48,579 bases of DNA from SIG653 sp045578045 (GTDB taxonomy: Bacteria > Bacillota > Clostridia > Oscillospirales > CAG-382), in assembly GCA_045578045.1 (NCBI GenBank), contig JAZNJM010000001.1, positions 1 to 48,579 on the forward strand, in the 5' to 3' direction. Made by a program: the position numbers and the translations under genes. The notes beneath the pieces are model-generated. The model made no database searches and had not been told where the DNA came from. It saw only the letters and a list, made by a program, of their open reading frames with translations. Each line of letters begins with the position of its first letter. The stretch's first letter is position 1. Positions 41,471 to 48,579 of the stretch are shown here, in pieces.

Positions 41471-42756
41471 ATACTACGGCAATAAAAACATTTCGAAAAT
41501 TATTGCTTAAGCAAAAGCGAAACTATAAGAAAGAGATCTTTATTGGATTGCTTTTCTTAGCAATTGCAATTGGTGCTTATCTAATAAACCAAGCTGTAGG
41601 TAACTTATTGGTAATAACATATCTGTTTGTTACTTCAACGGCCAATTTCGCAAAGAATGATATTTTTTGGAATGCAGATGATTTTAAATCATTAAATATT
41701 TTTGCCCATTCTAAGCAATATTTTGTGTTCTTTCTTTGGCAAAGATTTTTGCTTGACTCGTTTATATCCAATCTAATAGTTGGAGTCGGACTTAGTATCT
41801 TCTTGTTTATCAAGTTTGGGATATTGCAGGTGTTGGCATTTTTGCTGTTCGTAATAATGTACTTTATCATATCCCCCAGTTGTAGTGTGATCTATAGTAA
41901 AAAGAACAAAATCACCACTGCTATCTGCGTTTGTGTCCTTTTAATTATCCCGATCCTACTGTGGCTTGATTTTGCTTTTTGGCATTTAGCCACTAGCTTA
42001 TATTCCATTTGCACAATAACAGATTTTATTTACTGCTGTTTATTTTCTGCGATTTGCTTTCTGTTTTTTATGATAGTAAGCAAAACTTGCAAAGCTCAAA
42101 AAATCAATAATTATCCGTCAAGAACTATTTTCGGATTCCTGAAGAAGTTTGATATATGGCTTTATAAGGACTATATGCTCAATTATAAAATGGTCCTTAC
42201 AAATATTATTTCGCTTGCAATCACATTGCTTCTGTTTGTGGATTCTGACGATATGGGGATTTTAAGACCATTCTTATTATGGTTGGTGTGCGGAAGTAAG
42301 CTATTTTCAGTAAAGGACAAGAAAACAAAAGAGTATTTACTTGTGTTTAAAGATCCTTTGTTTTGTAAAAAAGCTGCGGGGCAGGATATTGTCTTTGTGA
42401 GGAAAAAGAAATTTAAAGCAGTAATGACGGGTAGCCTCGTCAAATTCTTGGTAACGTTGCCGTTTTTAATTGTGTTAGGATTCACTTCAGTAGAGGATAT
42501 TCTCATTTTTGGTATTACTTCAGTTATAAGTGCCATGCTTGAGTGTTTTACAATTTACAAAAGTGGTATCTCAACGCAAGCGGTTATTTACTTAGTAAAG
42601 ACCACAATTCCTGTTGTTTGGGGATGTATTATTTTAAATCATTATTCAATGACGTTGTTATACATCTATTTGGCAGTTGCAATTTTGATTAGTGCTTTTC
42701 TGTTGTTTGATGCAATCAGCAAAAAGAATACAGAACAACTTGTAGCCGTAATTTAA
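41467..42756 (+). CDS. ABC-2-type permease of the bacteriocin locus
   Basis: 429 residues with about 10-12 predicted membrane helices, arranged in two hydrophobic blocks separated by a cytoplasmic loop near residues 200-235 and another near 275-310 (KDKKTKEYLLVFKDPLF). Its ATG overlaps the ATPase stop, so it is the partner permease. No family-specific motif is visible; the assignment rests on topology and coupling to the ATPase. It would export the peptide or pump it back out of the membrane for immunity. Confidence 0.7.
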   Translation: MNTTAIKTFRKLLLKQKRNYKKEIFIGLLFLAIAIGAYLINQAVGNLLVITYLFVTSTANFAKNDIFWNADDFKSLNIFAHSKQYFVFFLWQRFLLDSFISNLIVGVGLSIFLFIKFGILQVLAFLLFVIMYFIISPSCSVIYSKKNKITTAICVCVLLIIPILLWLDFAFWHLATSLYSICTITDFIYCCLFSAICFLFFMIVSKTCKAQKINNYPSRTIFGFLKKFDIWLYKDYMLNYKMVLTNIISLAITLLLFVDSDDMGILRPFLLWLVCGSKLFSVKDKKTKEYLLVFKDPLFCKKAAGQDIVFVRKKKFKAVMTGSLVKFLVTLPFLIVLGFTSVEDILIFGITSVISAMLECFTIYKSGISTQAVIYLVKTTIPVVWGCIILNHYSMTLLYIYLAVAILISAFLLFDAISKKNTEQLVAVI

Positions 42757-42768
42757 AGGAGCATAGAT

Positions 42769-43275
42769 ATGAAATCAATCTTTCGTTATATAATTCTAAT
42801 TCTCAGTTCTTTAGGGTTGGCAATATTGGTATTTAACACATTGCCTGCTGACAATCTTTTGACAGATATATTGGCTGAAAATCCCAGATACAAGATAGCG
42901 ATAATCGCTATTATTTTTGTAGGATATTTTGTAATGTATATAATCACAACACTTATTATGTCTTTTATCTGTTGCTTGTTTTTTAAGATTGCGACTAAAG
43001 AAAAAGAACAATTTAACCTAAAAGTAGCTCAAAAGTATAATAAGTTCAGTATTACGCTGCTGATCGCTCTTCATGTGATCTGCTTCGGTTTGCAATTATT
43101 TACCAATTATATTGTATATGCTATTTTGTATACCGTTGTCGGTCTTTTAATTGTATGGCTATTCACTCGGCAGTATAAGAGAAAAGAAGATCCCGATTTA
43201 AATATTTATTTGGCTTTAATACCGCAGATTGCTTATGTTGTAGGCAATGTGGTATATGCATATTTTAGTTTTTAA
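42769..43275 (+). CDS. Multi-pass membrane protein, unknown
   Basis: 168 residues; ATG behind AAAGGAG, 12 bases after the permease. Five hydrophobic helices (about 5-25, 43-73, 93-113, 115-133, 146-166), no recognised family. Circular-bacteriocin loci carry one or more small membrane proteins, some giving immunity, so this is a candidate for that role, but the sequence itself does not show it. Confidence 0.65.
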   Translation: MKSIFRYIILILSSLGLAILVFNTLPADNLLTDILAENPRYKIAIIAIIFVGYFVMYIITTLIMSFICCLFFKIATKEKEQFNLKVAQKYNKFSITLLIALHVICFGLQLFTNYIVYAILYTVVGLLIVWLFTRQYKRKEDPDLNIYLALIPQIAYVVGNVVYAYFSF

Positions 43276-43288
43276 CAGGAGGTAATGT

Positions 43289-43636
43289 ATGCCTAACATC
43301 AATGATGAGATTAGCTATCTGAAAGAAAAACTTTCTCTAAAAAATGGCGATATTATTTATGTTGTATCACACAAAAAGAAAAAGTCAGCACTAGCCGGAT
43401 TGCTTGACTTTGTAACCGGGGGAACGGTTGATTTGATCAATTCCTACCAAGGTGGAGCCTATAGATTTTTAGTTTGTACCAATGAAAATGGTTCAATTTA
43501 TCAAATTGAAAGTAACAAGCAAATTAAGAAGATTGTGGAAATTGAAAATTGGACATTTGAAAAAAAAGAAAACTTTAAACTGGAAACAATAAATGGTATT
43601 CTATATAAAAAAATAAGAAAGGTAACGGTAGAATAA
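43289..43636 (+). CDS. Hypothetical protein of the bacteriocin/exporter locus
   Basis: 115 residues; ATG behind AGGAGG. Predicted mixed alpha/beta, with SALAGLLDFVTGGTVDLI as a short hydrophobic stretch that is unlikely to cross the membrane twice, and a Lys-rich C-terminal half with alternating strands (IYQIESNKQIKKIVEIENW). No family recognised. Two bases before the lipoprotein gene. Confidence 0.6.
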   Translation: MPNINDEISYLKEKLSLKNGDIIYVVSHKKKKSALAGLLDFVTGGTVDLINSYQGGAYRFLVCTNENGSIYQIESNKQIKKIVEIENWTFEKKENFKLETINGILYKKIRKVTVE

Positions 43637-43637
43637 A

Positions 43638-44084
43638 ATGAAAAAAATAATTGTATTAATAATAGCTTTTGCGATGCTTTCTACTCTTTATGCTTGTGGT
43701 AATGATGGTACTGATATGAATAATTCTACATTAAATTTGGAGGAAAAATATTCTGGATATTACGCTGATTTTGAAGAAGGAATCATATCGGTTATTAATT
43801 ATGATCCCAATGATATGAGTAGTATTCCTACCTATCAAGAATTGATATCATATGGTGAAGGGGCGGGATTGGAAAACAAAGGCACTGTTTACTATATTTA
43901 TGTGTTTGATTCTTTAAACTCAAATAAAAGTAATGAAAGATACTATTATGCAGAATTAGCAGACGAAACAATGGAGGTTTTGATTGAAGAAGACAAATAT
44001 TTTGAAAATGAAATAGATCGTAAAAAGGTTGTAGATAAATTAATAGAGATTATGAATTATGTAAGGAATGATATCAATGAATAA
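43638..44084 (+). CDS. Small lipoprotein
   Basis: 148 residues. Signal peptide with lipobox LYACG (Cys20), so it should be anchored to the outer face of the membrane after Lgt/Lsp processing. The mature part is acidic, with a long central segment rich in Tyr, Asn and Ser and a terminal helix. No family recognised. Start ATG is two bases after the previous stop and has only a weak ribosome-binding site. Overlaps the adaptor gene. Lipoproteins in bacteriocin operons may serve as immunity or exporter-assisting proteins. Confidence 0.7.
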   Translation: MKKIIVLIIAFAMLSTLYACGNDGTDMNNSTLNLEEKYSGYYADFEEGIISVINYDPNDMSSIPTYQELISYGEGAGLENKGTVYYIYVFDSLNSNKSNERYYYAELADETMEVLIEEDKYFENEIDRKKVVDKLIEIMNYVRNDINE

Positions 44085-45357
44085 GAAGATCTGCATATTT
44101 TTGGTAACGATTTTGCTGTTTTCCTTGGTTACAGGGTGTAACAATTCTCCAGAAAATACAACTGAGATTTATACTGTCAAATCAGAAAATGCCAAGTTCA
44201 AAGGTAAGCTTGTTTCAAGAAGCATTGAACAGTATGACTATGATCCATCTACCTATGAATTGAAGGTGACCAATGGGCAGAAAGTGTCTGCAGGTACGGT
44301 TTTGCTCTCTCTAAGTGACAGCGGTAAAGAATCGCTTTCATCCGCTTTAAAAGATGAACACGATATAAGTGCTACACAAAGTGCAAAATCGACAGCAGTC
44401 AATGAGTTAAATTGTATCAAGAAAGGTGATTATTCACTATCAGAAGTCCTTGCTTCGGAATACATATCTTTAAAGGGGCAGTTGACTGAGATTCAAAATG
44501 AAATCAAAGCACAGGAAATTGTTATTGAAACAGCCAAGATTACCTATGAATATGAGATAACAGCATTAAAAAAGGATCTCAAACCGACACAAACTCCTTC
44601 AACAAATACAACCGATGTAACAGATGAAGAACAACCGGAAGAACCCATTGAAGAACCTGTAGACAATACAGATATCTTATTGGAAATTGAGAAGTTAACT
44701 AAGCTTTATGAAAAAGAGCAAGAAACAAATAACCTGCAGTTAGAAAAACTCAAAAAACAACAAAGCGAAGTTCAATCTAAGATTAATAATTATGGATCTT
44801 CTCCGACTGTAAAAAGAAGAATTAATGAGTTAGAGCAAGAGATTTCGGGATATGATCAGGCTGAGCAAAAATACAATCAACAAGTTGAAGCATTGTCTTC
44901 GGATTGTGTGGTGGCAAAATGCGATGGCTTAGTTGTAATTGATGCGACAACTCTTTATGTTTATAGCAATACCGTTGATTTTTGTTTCACTACACCGGCG
45001 CAAAACTTTCAAAAGTTTTATAACTCTGATACAAAATACAACCTTCAATATAACAACGAAGTAGTAGGTACTATTGAATTGTCGTATTATGTTCCAAGCC
45101 AGACGGAAGATATTTACAACTTGATATATACCATTAGATGTTCAAGGGAAGTTATGCTTTTAACCAACACATATGCTTATATGGTATCGGGTGAAGAGAT
45201 ATTTATTCCGGCGGCTTACATATCCCAATATGACAATGGTGGTTTCTATGTGCTGAAAAACGGTGAGGAAGTAAAAGTCGAGGTGGCTATGGTTGACGGA
45301 CAGTATAAATTAATTTCCGGATTGAATGTTGGTGACGAAATTGAAAAGATCAATTAA
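44077..45357 (+). CDS. Lipoprotein adaptor (HlyD/MacA-like membrane-fusion protein)
   Basis: 426 residues from ATG 44077, nine bases behind AAGGA; the ATG at 44068 is too close to it. Lipobox LVTGCN near Cys21. Then a biotinyl-lipoyl-like strand pair (YELKVTNGQKVSAGTVLLSLSDSG), two long coiled-coil helices (about 100-165 and 205-270) separated by a Pro/Glu/Thr linker, then the returning beta part (DCVVAKCDGLVVIDAT) and C-terminal beta domains. This is the MFP layout used with MacB-type ABC transporters in Gram-positives, as in the F protein of AS-48-type accessory exporters. ATPase and permease follow directly. Confidence 0.8.
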   Translation: MNKKICIFLVTILLFSLVTGCNNSPENTTEIYTVKSENAKFKGKLVSRSIEQYDYDPSTYELKVTNGQKVSAGTVLLSLSDSGKESLSSALKDEHDISATQSAKSTAVNELNCIKKGDYSLSEVLASEYISLKGQLTEIQNEIKAQEIVIETAKITYEYEITALKKDLKPTQTPSTNTTDVTDEEQPEEPIEEPVDNTDILLEIEKLTKLYEKEQETNNLQLEKLKKQQSEVQSKINNYGSSPTVKRRINELEQEISGYDQAEQKYNQQVEALSSDCVVAKCDGLVVIDATTLYVYSNTVDFCFTTPAQNFQKFYNSDTKYNLQYNNEVVGTIELSYYVPSQTEDIYNLIYTIRCSREVMLLTNTYAYMVSGEEIFIPAAYISQYDNGGFYVLKNGEEVKVEVAMVDGQYKLISGLNVGDEIEKIN

Positions 45358-46021
45358 ATTACAGAACGTATGTAAAATATATAAAGGTCGCAACTTTTTG
45401 GTCGAAGCCTTAAAGAATATAAATCTGGAAATTGATGTCGGCAGTTACTGTTCTATCGTGGGAAAAAGCGGATCTGGAAAATCATCTTTGTTAAAGATTA
45501 TTGGACTCTTAGATTTCGATTACGAAGGAACTTATGTGCTTTTTGATAATCACCTAAGGCGCAATAAAGATACTGTTGTTTCTAAACATAGAAGGAAAAT
45601 CGGTTTTGTATTCCAAGACTTCCAATTGATTAATCGCTACACAGTTCAAAAGAATCTTGAAACTGCTTCTGTTATTAAATTGGGATATGTAGACAAAGAT
45701 CGAATTAGTGAGGTGTTAGAAGAGGTTGAGATGTCGTCTAAAGCTGAGAGTTATCCGGATGAATTAAGTGGTGGTCAAAAGCAGCGCATATCTATAGCTC
45801 GTGCTATGTTGGCCAAACCGGATTTGCTTATTGCGGACGAGCCTACCGGAGCAATTGATGAGGAAAACACGGAAAACATCCTTGCACTCATAGATAAGCT
45901 TCATAAGGATACTGATACCACAATAATCATTGTTACACACGATATGGATGTCGCTCAACGAGCGGATAGAATAATCGAACTGCGAGATGGGGTGATTTCT
46001 AATGATCGGGTACTTCTTTAA
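45341..46021 (+). CDS. MacB/LolD-type ABC ATPase
   Basis: 226 residues from TTG 45341, which has GGTGA five bases upstream and gives the usual family N-terminus (MKRSIKLQNVCKIYKG); an ATG at 45326 in the same frame lacks a ribosome-binding site. Walker A GKSGSGKSS near residue 41, Q-loop FVFQDFQLINR, signature LSGGQKQRISIARAM, Walker B LLIADEPTGAID, switch His in IIVTHDMD. The NRYT...N.E/L pattern is that of the MacB-like subfamily. Overlaps both the adaptor (17 bases) and the permease gene (20 bases). Confidence 0.9.
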   Translation: MKRSIKLQNVCKIYKGRNFLVEALKNINLEIDVGSYCSIVGKSGSGKSSLLKIIGLLDFDYEGTYVLFDNHLRRNKDTVVSKHRRKIGFVFQDFQLINRYTVQKNLETASVIKLGYVDKDRISEVLEEVEMSSKAESYPDELSGGQKQRISIARAMLAKPDLLIADEPTGAIDEENTENILALIDKLHKDTDTTIIIVTHDMDVAQRADRIIELRDGVISNDRVLL

Positions 46022-47123
46022 AAGTGCTTTCACAACCTTAAAATATAACAAATTCAGAACATTTCTTACTGGATTGGGTATTTTTGTAGGTGTAGCTTCT
46101 GTTATTATTATTGTTTCTTTTTCCGACAGTTTCTCGCACCATTTGTCCAACGAGTTTAATCAGAAGGTTACTTTAGGGTTGGTAAGTAGTATTGGTGACA
46201 ACACAGACTTTACTGAAGTTATCACAAGCAATGAAATACAAGCGGTAGCCAATGAAGTGCGAAAAATGGAGGATGTTCTTTCATTTGAGCAAGCCAAAGG
46301 AAGCAAAAAGATTGATTGTCAATTAAGCAACGGCACATGGCGGTACAATGTTGATATTGCTTTCGACGATGACGTATCAATTGTTGACGGTAACAGTTTT
46401 AATAGTGCTATAGGTAACGTGGTGATTGCATACCAAAACGAAACAGACGAAACCTCACCAGTATATATGTTGGGAGACTCAGTAGTGATAGATGGTATCG
46501 TGTACACCATTATTGGCACGACAACCGACTTATCGGCAACTATATATTTTCCCCAGCGACTATCCTCTCAAGTATCCTACCAAGAATCTTTCGATATTGC
46601 AGCATTTTATCTAACTACAAATAACAAGAATCCTGATACGGTCAATATTATTTTAGATATGCTGAATGCCGAGTTAGAAGATAGTGTGAACTTTGTGAAC
46701 TATACCGAGGGAGATAGCGAGTCAATCAGCAGTATTTTTTCCACTATATCGATTTTTCTATCGCTTATTGCCTCTATTTCTTTGATCGTATCTGCGATTA
46801 ATATCATAAACATCATGTATATTTCTATTCTTGAAAGAGCAAATGAAATTGCCATATACCGCTCCTTGGGAATGACAAAGGGAATGGTGGTATATTTATT
46901 CTTAATAGAATCACTGCTAATTGTTGTAATGTTTGCCCTTGTGGGATATTTGTTCGGACTGTTTACTTCCTATTTAATACTTACTATTATGGATATCAAT
47001 CTCTATGTAAGTATTAATAGCTTGTTGCTGATTGTCGCAATCAGTATTGTTTTAGGTATTGGTGCCGGCATTAAACCCGCTATGAAAGCATCTAATACAA
47101 ACCTATCTATATTGCTACGTTAA
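46002..47123 (+). CDS. MacB/FtsX-type ABC permease
   Basis: 373 residues; ATG behind GGGGTGAT. One N-terminal helix (about 18-40, with TGLGIFVGVASVIIIVSF typical of MacB), a ~210-residue external domain, and three C-terminal helices (about 243-265, 298-325, 335-360) ending in IKPAMKASNTNLSILLR. This is the standard MacB/FtsX mechanotransmission fold. With the adaptor and ATPase it forms the second exporter of the locus, matching the as-48EFGH accessory system that confers resistance to the producer. A bidirectional terminator follows. Confidence 0.9.
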   Translation: MIGYFFKSAFTTLKYNKFRTFLTGLGIFVGVASVIIIVSFSDSFSHHLSNEFNQKVTLGLVSSIGDNTDFTEVITSNEIQAVANEVRKMEDVLSFEQAKGSKKIDCQLSNGTWRYNVDIAFDDDVSIVDGNSFNSAIGNVVIAYQNETDETSPVYMLGDSVVIDGIVYTIIGTTTDLSATIYFPQRLSSQVSYQESFDIAAFYLTTNNKNPDTVNIILDMLNAELEDSVNFVNYTEGDSESISSIFSTISIFLSLIASISLIVSAINIINIMYISILERANEIAIYRSLGMTKGMVVYLFLIESLLIVVMFALVGYLFGLFTSYLILTIMDINLYVSINSLLLIVAISIVLGIGAGIKPAMKASNTNLSILLR

Positions 47124-47130
47124 GAAAAAA

Positions 47131-47164
47131 ACGGCTGTCATCCATCAAGATGATAGCTGTTTTT
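47131..47164. terminator. Bidirectional terminator between exporter and regulator
   Basis: ACGGCTGTCATC pairs with GATGATAGCTGT (12 bp, two wobbles), six-base loop, TTTTA on the right and an A-run on the left. Confidence 0.9.
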
Positions 47165-47169
47165 ATATA

Positions 47170-47793
47170 TCACTGTGCAATATTTTTCTTCTTCCAACTG
47201 ACTAATTCACTGACACCTTCAACATCTAATTTTGTGTACTTATAGTTTCTATGCACAAATTGTTTATCAATTACAGTATATGGTAAAACCAATGTTTCCA
47301 TTATATCCTTTGTGACGGTAACTAAAAGACTCTGTCCGTTATTATCAACCAAATAGCTTTTTCGTCTGTTGTTCAGCTTGTCAATTATATCAAAGGCTCC
47401 AAAAAAGGGCATAAACAACCATTCGAAAATTTTTTCCAAGCGATTTAAACGTTTTTCCTGCACAAGCGGAAAAATTTTAAATGCTTGCGGAAACTTGTTC
47501 AACACGATACAATCTTCAATGCACTTATAGGAGTGCACTATAGCATTATACTCTTCAAGGTTGATTTTTTCATTAATTTGAGCGGACAACTCATCATTGC
47601 CTTCGGCAACTAAATAATCCAACGAAACATTAAAGAGCTTAGATATACTTCTTAAATTCTCAATATCGGGAATTCCTCTATTAGTTTCCCATTTTGTTAT
47701 GGCTTGTCTTGATACACTTAGTTTGTTTGCTAAACTTTCTTGTGATAATCCATTTTTTTGTCGCAAAACTTTGATTTTTTCGCCAATATTCAT
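47170..47793 (-). CDS. XRE-family transcriptional regulator
   Basis: 207 residues. N-terminal helix-turn-helix (residues 4-60): IGEKIKVLRQKNGLSQESLA then VSRQAITKWETNRGIPDI and LSKLFNVSLDYLVAE, the Cro/CI type common in Clostridia. The C-terminal ~140 residues have no recognised domain; two hydrophobic patches (WLFMPFFGAFDII) are too short to be sure membrane helices. Convergent to the exporter operon, which it may regulate. The start has no strong ribosome-binding site; an inverted repeat lies just upstream, suggesting autoregulation. Confidence 0.85.
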   Translation of the reverse strand: MNIGEKIKVLRQKNGLSQESLANKLSVSRQAITKWETNRGIPDIENLRSISKLFNVSLDYLVAEGNDELSAQINEKINLEEYNAIVHSYKCIEDCIVLNKFPQAFKIFPLVQEKRLNRLEKIFEWLFMPFFGAFDIIDKLNNRRKSYLVDNNGQSLLVTVTKDIMETLVLPYTVIDKQFVHRNYKYTKLDVEGVSELVSWKKKNIAQ

Positions 47794-47810
47794 AATATCA
47801 CACTTAATGT

Positions 47811-47838
47811 AGTTATCTCATTTTTGGTTGAGATAATT
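47811..47838. promoter_or_regulatory. Inverted repeat upstream of the XRE gene (possible operator)
   Basis: AGTTATCTCA and TGAGATAATT, 9 of 10 paired, separated by eight bases, about 20 bases before the XRE start codon. Size and symmetry suit an XRE dimer site. Confidence 0.5.
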
Positions 47839-48173
47839 ACGTTTTCCTTTTCTAAAAGAATGTTTAGTTTCTTCTTTTTTTGCTTTTTTATCTATATGAA
47901 AAGAATTAGAATTATAACCTTGAGAAGCTACTTGGAATATAATCATACATAAACTATGAATTGAATACTGCTTTTTGGGGGTATCACTATTGTGAGGCAA
48001 CACACACTATGATGATAAGCATAGATACGACTATATTTGTTAAGCTTTACCTGATGCTTATATGTCAGTAATGTGTTATGAGCAACTGAGTTGAAATCTT
48101 GTTTATCAAAGTAGAGCTAACGGTTATGTGCGGTGTATAAATAAGATAATGCTTTAATAATGTTTGATATAGA
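47839..48173. other. Intergenic region, nothing identified
   Basis: About 335 AT-rich bases between the XRE gene and the recombinase end. No ORF with a ribosome-binding site, repeat or RNA gene seen. Confidence 0.5.
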
Positions 48174-48213
48174 AAACCTGATCGTTTATTTAATTGGGAA
48201 AACGAACAGGTTT
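48174..48213 (-). terminator. Hairpin over the end of the recombinase gene
   Basis: AAACCTGATCGTTT (48174-48187) pairs with AAACGAACAGGTTT (48200-48213), 14 positions with one mismatch; on minus it is followed by TCTAT. The recombinase stop codon lies inside it. Confidence 0.7.
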
Positions 48214-48579
48214 AAATTCTTTGGTGCAGTGAGCAACGATAAATCGGAACCAAATGTTTCTTCAATTTCGGCAAAGGTGATTGTTTTTGTGCCTTCCTTG
48301 TAGTTAAAAGTTATGACCATATAATCATCGAACAGATAAATAGCGTTAATAAAACTATCTATCAAGCGACGTCGGTGATCAAGTTGCTTGACATTGAGAC
48401 TACGGTATTTAGTGAGATAATAAATTATTTCTTCTTTCGTAACCGAAGGTTTTGAAATTTCTTCTTTAAGAATCTGAACTGAAATATCACTTTTTTCAGC
48501 TTCAAGCTCATCAAGTCGTTGCTTGGTAGATTGTGTAAAGATTCCTGCTTGAATTGCATTGACAATATTTTCGATGCCT
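48186..48579 (-). CDS. Large serine recombinase, C-terminal part only
   Basis: The frame enters from the right edge and ends with TAA at 48186; 131 codons visible. ENIVNAIQAGIFTQSTKQRL followed by DELEAEKSDI is the end of the recombinase coiled coil, and LIDSFINAIYLFDDYMVITF then NYKEGTKTITF is the typical C-terminal beta part of Firmicutes recombinase-family proteins carried by conjugative elements and prophages. Such enzymes integrate and excise DNA at attP/attB. The catalytic N-terminal resolvase domain lies outside the window. Its presence marks the bacteriocin block as part of, or next to, a mobile element. Confidence 0.85.
   Translation of the reverse strand, partial: GIENIVNAIQAGIFTQSTKQRLDELEAEKSDISVQILKEEISKPSVTKEEIIYYLTKYRSLNVKQLDHRRRLIDSFINAIYLFDDYMVITFNYKEGTKTITFAEIEETFGSDLSLLTAPKNLNLFVFPIK

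Noticed and set aside
44068..44076. Upstream ATG for the adaptor lipoprotein
   Set aside because: It directly abuts AAGGA; the ATG at 44077 has proper spacing and leaves a normal lipoprotein signal peptide.

Overview
The window reads as chromosome of a low-GC, spore-forming Clostridia species, plausibly an Oscillospirales/Ruminococcus-type gut bacterium. Evidence: the sporulation genes spoIIGA, sigE and yunB, an S-layer-free Gram-positive gene order (yybS-gdpP-rplI-dnaB-tilS-ftsH), AAGGAG ribosome-binding sites, sigma-A type promoters, and a leucine-rich-repeat exoprotein ending in a dockerin. All assignments come from reading motifs and gene order; no database search was possible.

Layout. 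0-6.3 kb: a partial CE2-type carbohydrate esterase and a Cys-rich unknown on the minus strand, then acyl-CoA synthetase, a class I aminotransferase and trpS on plus. 6.4-19.8 kb: a housekeeping run of a divergent type IIA topoisomerase pair (parE/parC-like), DUF2232/yybS, gdpP, rplI, dnaB, tilS and ftsH; the hpt gene common between tilS and ftsH is replaced by a 5 x 30 bp tandem repeat. 19.8-28.4 kb: an anchored AlgX/DHHW-like protein, yunB, a compact PqqD / signal-peptidase-like / nucleotidyltransferase cassette, the LRR-dockerin protein, sigE-spoIIGA, and a divergent small membrane protein plus M50 protease.

28.4-39.7 kb is an accessory island. A complete Wadjet plasmid-defence operon (jetA-jetB-jetC-jetD) sits behind an AAA/DUF4143 ATPase and two paralogous small membrane proteins. 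The block is bracketed by ~476 bp direct repeats (28618-29093 and 39179-39656). Just left of the left repeat is a deleted, frameshifted remnant of a second jetC, followed by the same hairpin that ends the intact operon. The island therefore looks like a tandem-duplicated or repeatedly acquired unit of which one copy has collapsed. A tRNA 3'-end fragment with its own terminator lies inside it.

39.7-48.6 kb is a second accessory block: a candidate circular-bacteriocin locus (short hydrophobic precursor, terminator/attenuator, DUF95/SpoIIM-like protein, ABC ATPase, permease) followed by a lipoprotein, an adaptor, and a MacB-like ATPase and permease, resembling the accessory EFGH exporter of AS-48-type clusters. 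A divergent XRE regulator and the C-terminus of a large serine recombinase close the window.

A genome habit runs through the core part: many intergenic spaces hold private tandem repeats, and in several cases the unit includes the last codons and stop codon of the preceding gene.
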